Source of the DNA: Halichondria panicea
Lineage: Eukaryota; Porifera; Demospongiae; Suberitida; Halichondriidae
DNA length: 64,000 nucleotides
NCBI RefSeq assembly: GCF_963675165.1
Contig: NC_087387.1
Location: 309,001-373,000 of the forward strand
Direction: 5' to 3'
In this document: piece by piece, positions 59,901 through 64,000 of the stretch
Numbering within the stretch: the first letter of the stretch is position 1
Layout of the letters: each line of letters begins with the position of its first letter
The notes under the pieces: model-generated
The model's input: the letters and a program-made list of their open reading frames with translations, nothing else
The model's database searches: none
What the model was told of the DNA's origin: nothing
Program-made: the position numbers and the translations under genes

Positions 59901-60425
59901 CCATGAACATACATGCAAGGATCAGTCAATAGCGTATATTCTTATGCTATAATCATATACATGTACGTACACTGCATACAAGGAGCACATGACTCTGACT
60001 CTTACACAGTGCTACTGCATTCAGCATAGTATACCTGAAGCCACAGTTCTCTTGTAGCAGTGGGAAGACATGGTTGTGCTCCTTGCAAGCGTGAGTAGGG
60101 AACAGCTTAATCAGCTCACAAAAGATGGTGCGCCTGTGGAAATATTGTTAATAAAAAATTATTGTCACTGTGTACTTAAATCTAAAATTGTACTTAGAAT
60201 TAGAATTAACTGTACGTACATGTACAATGATAACATGACATATCATATACACAGTCGGTAGTACACACACTGAAATATAATTTCAAACTTGAAAGATGTG
60301 CATTTTGTAGTTCCCAGGGAGATATAGATGTAAGTAAGTGTACTGATATTTAATATTGTAAAATGTACGCTCACCAGGTGTTGACCTCCTTGTCAGTGTA
60401 CTCCACATGAGGTATTGGCTCTCCA
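54664..60425 (-). CDS. PAH: phenylalanine hydroxylase (aromatic amino acid hydroxylase), last seven exons
   Basis: Exons 60425-60375, 60133-60035, 59772-59693, 56067-55838, 55636-55541, 55268-55135 and 54823-54664 (850 nt, phases match). They cover the catalytic and tetramerisation regions: [120 protein letters not shown]. The iron ligands are present: both His of HELLGH and the Glu of WFTIEFGL. The wording is closest to PAH rather than tyrosine or tryptophan hydroxylase. The enzyme converts phenylalanine to tyrosine using tetrahydrobiopterin and O2. The exons for the ACT domain and the start of the catalytic domain were not found up to 64000 and may lie outside. A 3.6 kb intron (56068-59692) contains microsatellites and a TIR element. 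Confidence 0.88.
55271..55340. repeat. (GT)n microsatellite with poly-G end, abutting a PAH splice acceptor
   Basis: About 27 gt repeats followed by ~14 g. On the minus strand this is a CA-rich tract directly before the acceptor of the exon starting at 55268. The matching tract in unit B (47279-47307) is much shorter. Other GT tracts lie at ~56070-56097, 56736-56774 and 56887-56918. Confidence 0.85.
57700..59577. mobile_element. M4 element, ~1.9 kb with terminal and subterminal inverted repeats
   Basis: Ends: taccgtacccttgcgaaaat (left) and, inverted, taccctaccctcgcgaaaat (right), both running into .gccca. Further in, aggagtacatgaataggagt (57976-57995) is inverted at ~59095-59115, with homology on either side. 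It contains a 149-codon ORF (58355-58804) that I do not recognise and no clear transposase motifs. It lies in a PAH intron. It is probably a non-autonomous DNA transposon or a decayed one. Confidence 0.6.
58579..58673. repeat. nested palindrome (~46-base arms) inside the M4 element
   Basis: ggttgacgttgtttcctcag plus acacacaacttgctgcaagttgtgt is followed after a few bases by its near-exact reverse complement ending aaacaatgtcaacc. Each arm holds the smaller palindrome acacaacttgctgcaagttg plus tgt. The 149-codon ORF reads straight through it. Confidence 0.85.
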
Positions 60426-60740
60426 CTATAGAGGAGAATAAAAATACAACACATAAAAACATTTTGGTTCTGCAAGTGATTTGGTAAAGATGGTTACAGT
60501 AAAAAGATGCTAACATAGTATTGTATTGAGTTAGTGAAAGTGTCGATCAGTGCTCTAGTTTACTTTTTTTGCATATCTAGATTATGGTATATCTACATCA
60601 ATTGTGTTTTCATTGAGATTAGTTATGCCTTGTATAATAATGTTTTGAATCACTGTATATGCATGCACTCACTTCCCCCCCCCCCTACTAGTACTATTTT
60701 GACTATTAATAATAATTATATACAAGGAGGATAACATTGA

Positions 60741-62425
60741 TCAACATACATCATGGTCAATATGCAGACCATTTAACTTTTCCTTTATACATACAGTATA
60801 ATGCAAGTCACTAGCGGAGTATGTACTGTTGCTATGGTAATCTACAAATCTGTTCACGAGAGCACTCTGAAAACTTCCACTCCCAACAGTCAGTAGCAGT
60901 CTACCGTCAAACAGACTGGCTTCTTCGACCAATGAAATGAATCCTGTGTTGGATTTATTGATATTCTGCGGAACGTATTCTGATGCATTAACAGTTAACA
61001 TTGATGTCATTTTATTCATCTCCTCTTTGCATTTCTTACCAGGATGCCAGTGCCCTTGATAGTGGCAAGAATCAGTACCGTGTTCGCCAATGTCTTTGAT
61101 AAATATTGTTCGATTGAGTGGAATCTGTGTTTTGTTGGAGATAGCCTCTAGAAGTAGTTGCACTCTCTTCATGCAGCAGCTGTAAAAACCAGTTTGATTT
61201 GAGTTGTGTGAATTGAATGCAAACTCAAATAACTTTTCGAACCGAATGTGAACAGAAATGTAGTCGTTTGATTTTAGTCTCTTGGATTTCACGAATTGAG
61301 CAGCTTGAGATTTTGCTTTCGAGCTGAACGGTATTTGGGTAAAGGGTAGCACACAATGATACATAGTTTTTGGATCTGTAAATGGTCTTGTGTATTTTCC
61401 TTGCCAGCTAACGAAAAGAACACTGGCATTTAGTTTGGAGGAGTCCAAGTAGTTTACTAAATGGTCCATAAGTTGAACTAGTGATAATGAAACGTCACGA
61501 TTTACGCAAAATACTTCTTTGATGGAGAATTTTTGGTCGTCAGTAATTGTTCTGTTAAAATCTTTCTGCTGCTCTTTTCTTAGTACATCTTCAACGGCTG
61601 GTGTCAGCGATTTGTATGCTGTGTCCGTGCAAGTAAGAACTGGTTTGTCTTTGTGACTTGAGAAAACACTCTTTAAAGACGAGTCCATTATCTTATGAAT
61701 CTCCCTCGGTAGCACAAACATGTGAGGTGAAAAGTAAACAACAACGATGTTTCTAAAGGATTGTCTCAAGAATGAATTCATTGGATCAATCAGACTTTGT
61801 TTATTGCCTCCAACACACTCGGCATATCTCTTGTGGAATAACTTCATGTCAAGAAGCTCTCGAATATCGTAACTGTCAGAATTTTGAAATCCGCTCATTC
61901 TCGAGTTTAGAACAAAAGGTTCTACACCTGTAAAATTCCATCTTGTAGCTAGGGACAGAAACTCATTGTAATGGATAAAAGCATTCGTAAACTGCTCCGC
62001 ATACACCATTGATATCATGTATCGTTTAAGATCAACTTTTTCTACAGTAGTCAGCTCATTCACTTCGACTACTTCGTTTGTCGACTGGTTTTGAAAACTC
62101 CATTTCGATTTTAGTGGCAGAAGATGATTCTGCAAAAAAACAATTGTAAGTACACAACCTCATATTAATTATATAGTCACATGTGCTCACATGTATACTA
62201 GATACACTGAATACTATATGAATATATAATAGGTTCTAAATAATAGTGTGGCTAATTTAGTTCTGTCTAGGGTTGAATTAACATAATTCAGATCTAGCTT
62301 ACTGTAGTGACTCCAGGCCCCTTGTTGATCCGCAACAAGTTATTGGGGTCTACTCTGAAATATATAGCATAGCAACAGAGCACTGACAGCAACAGTAGAG
62401 TTGTGTAGGCCCAGAAGAGTTTCAT
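60741..62425 (-). CDS. glycosyltransferase-like type II membrane protein, copy D (intact, most diverged)
   Basis: Exons 62425-62303 (41 codons) and 62129-60741; 503 aa. It has the same design as copy C: signal anchor LLLLSVLCCYAIYF, YAEQFTNAFIHYN, NDYISVHIR, EEASLFDGRLLLTVGSGSFQ and terminus HIDHDVC. It differs by short in-frame losses (a few codons after FAFNSH, and in the segment before TGFISLVEE) and scattered substitutions, so it is an older copy than A-C. No Cys-rich partner or MITE accompanies it; homology to unit C ends near 60725. It lies immediately upstream of the first visible PAH exon, on the same strand, possibly inside a PAH intron. Confidence 0.6.
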
Positions 62426-64000
62426 TGCAGAGCTAAACTACCAGTATACATATACATATACATATACATAATTATACATTATAATATATATTATACAGTC
62501 AAACCGCAATGGTTCCAGCACATGCTCCTCGTGGAGTTTTATTTTCTCATGAATATAATTATTAATGAGCTATTCGCAATTGCTTGCGCAAAAGTAGCAT
62601 TTTTTTATAACTCTCTTCCCTTTGCAGTTTGTTTCCTGCTTCCTGCACCAATCTATTACACATGGCAGGAACTAAATATAGCCACAAAGCCGCCACGTGG
62701 CTTTGCTTAGAAACTTCAACACAAACAAATTTAGACAAATTTACATGCCACAGCAAACTGAACTGACATTGCAAAAGTATGAGATGAATTTGAACATGTT
62801 CAGTGCTATCTTATAGGATTGATGAACATCTATATGTAATTGTTTTTCGTGTCGATCCATTGAGAGTCGAGAAATGCATCGTTGAAAATGCTGTATAAAA
62901 AACCACAAAATAGTACTAGTTGGAGAGATGTGAGCACACAATAAGCCACATTTTGTGTATTACATCCAACAGATGTCCTCCTCAATACATTCCAAGCATC
63001 GTCCAAATCAGTCGTGATGTACTTGAATTCTGTGTGGTACGAAAAATATGCTATTATTACAGGTCAAAAATTTTTTTAATCAGGAATTACCTGAACAGAC
63101 CATTGTATATGCTTACCCCACTGTAGAGAAGCTCAGCTAACCTACCCAGCTTATTTAGTATACCTAGCAAGTGGAATAAACCTGTAATGTTACTCATAAA
63201 TTATTCCTGAACATCCAACATTAACGAGCAACAGGTTAATTAATCTCACCATTATTTGCCACGTAATAGCGAGTTTTTAAGCATTTCTAAATGTTAGCAG
63301 CAGTGGGATACAGCCATTATTACTGTGGCTGTGGACCAGGGTGTACTTCTGGTCCATTTGCAGAGAGATTGCTGAAACGAAAGAGCCGGAAATTGAATTG
63401 GACTCAGACAGCGAAGACCAGTGACAGTGACAAGGAGAATATAGAGACAAAAGTCATCACTGGCCTGGAGTAAAAGACGAATTGATAGATATGCAAACAT
63501 GACTGAACATTTAACCATATATAATGTTTTAACTATGCTCTTTGTATTGTTTGCATACTATTTATGATATATTCACAATGTAGTGCCATCTACAAAAGTC
63601 AACTGACAAATTGTTGCAAAGAGAATACAGTTACAAAAATCTGCATACACTTAGCTTAATAACATTGGAACAGACTTATATAGTTAGAAGTTGTGTCCCA
63701 CCCGTAACAGACTAGCTACTCCATGTAAAAGCCCAAAATCATGTTTACAGGAATGGCAATTTTGGCTACATTACTCAACAAAACTTGCTTCAACTTGAAG
63801 TATACCCCTAATTTCAAACATATACTACAAAACCAACTTCAGTACTTACCTTTTGAGCTTTGAACAGCTTCTAACAGTGGTCTGGGTCTATGCTACACAG
63901 CTCTAACTACAGGGAGCTACTCACACAATGGCACCAGCTATTTGCTTCCGGACACGCCCACTTCCTGGAAAATAAACTTCTCGCATTTATTCCAGTTGCT
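62426..64000. other. no convincing gene; weak ORF and a possible minus-strand 5' exon
   Basis: AT-rich with a short (tacata)n run at ~62450-62470. A 60-codon plus-strand ORF at 63291-63473 (GYSHYYCGCGPGCTSGPFAE, then a basic stretch and SDSDKEN) has no recognised family and may be chance or the last exon of something. On the minus strand, aaaaggtaagtactg (63840-63854) is a strong splice-donor sequence that could end a 5' exon of a gene read leftwards. I cannot assign it. Confidence 0.35.

Overview
The window is animal nuclear DNA, most likely from a sponge (demosponge-like). It is AT-rich, with short GT-AG introns and densely packed genes. Several gene families are animal ones: plexin/semaphorin, a receptor tyrosine kinase, INCENP, LYAR, AEBP2, phenylalanine hydroxylase and an alpha-1,3-fucosyltransferase. 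There are also many small foldback elements. The species call is an inference from gene content and compactness; no search was run.

Left part (1-24.3 kb), ordinary conserved genes. Divergent pair 1: the 5' part of a plexin-like Sema gene (minus, 439-7909, running off the left edge) and a GT10 fucosyltransferase (plus, 8343-9608). Next come INCENP (minus, 11 coding exons, 9989-15115), divergent from LYAR (plus, 15640-16744), and AEBP2 (plus, 16926-18882), which starts only 181 bases after the LYAR stop. Then a complete receptor tyrosine kinase (minus, 11 coding exons, 19160-24332) with a small cysteine-rich, Frizzled-like ectodomain. Exon phases close exactly for INCENP (1102 aa), LYAR (277 aa), AEBP2 (302 aa) and the kinase (751 aa), which supports the gene models.

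Middle (24.4-35.0 kb), no gene found. A giant foldback has arms of about 2.8 kb (24475-27240) and 5 kb (29940-34953) in inverted orientation. Each arm carries an array of a ~165-base satellite, about ten copies on the left and twenty on the right. The arms flank a ~2.7 kb spacer.

Right part (35-62.5 kb), a young gene cluster. The unit is a secreted, modular cysteine-rich protein gene (plus) facing a type II membrane glycosyltransferase-like gene (minus, resembling the O-fucosyltransferase superfamily). It occurs three times (A at 35-38.9 kb, B at 41-46 kb, C at 48-54.3 kb), and a fourth copy of the enzyme alone (D) lies at 60.7-62.4 kb. Decay is reciprocal. Cys-rich A has a TGA in place of a Cys codon and enzyme A is truncated. 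Cys-rich B is open but enzyme B has two frameshifts. Cys-rich C is split by a 229-base solo LTR but enzyme C is open. Enzyme D is open. Bits of household genes are caught at the duplication joints: a decayed acetyl-CoA carboxylase fragment (39.6-40.4 kb) and a second copy of the last three PAH exons (46.6-47.6 kb). The main PAH gene (minus, last seven exons, 54664-60425) carries a ~1.9 kb inverted-repeat element in one intron. Its N-terminal exons were not found; enzyme D lies just upstream on the same strand. The last 1.5 kb holds no convincing gene, only a weak ORF and a possible minus-strand 5' exon.
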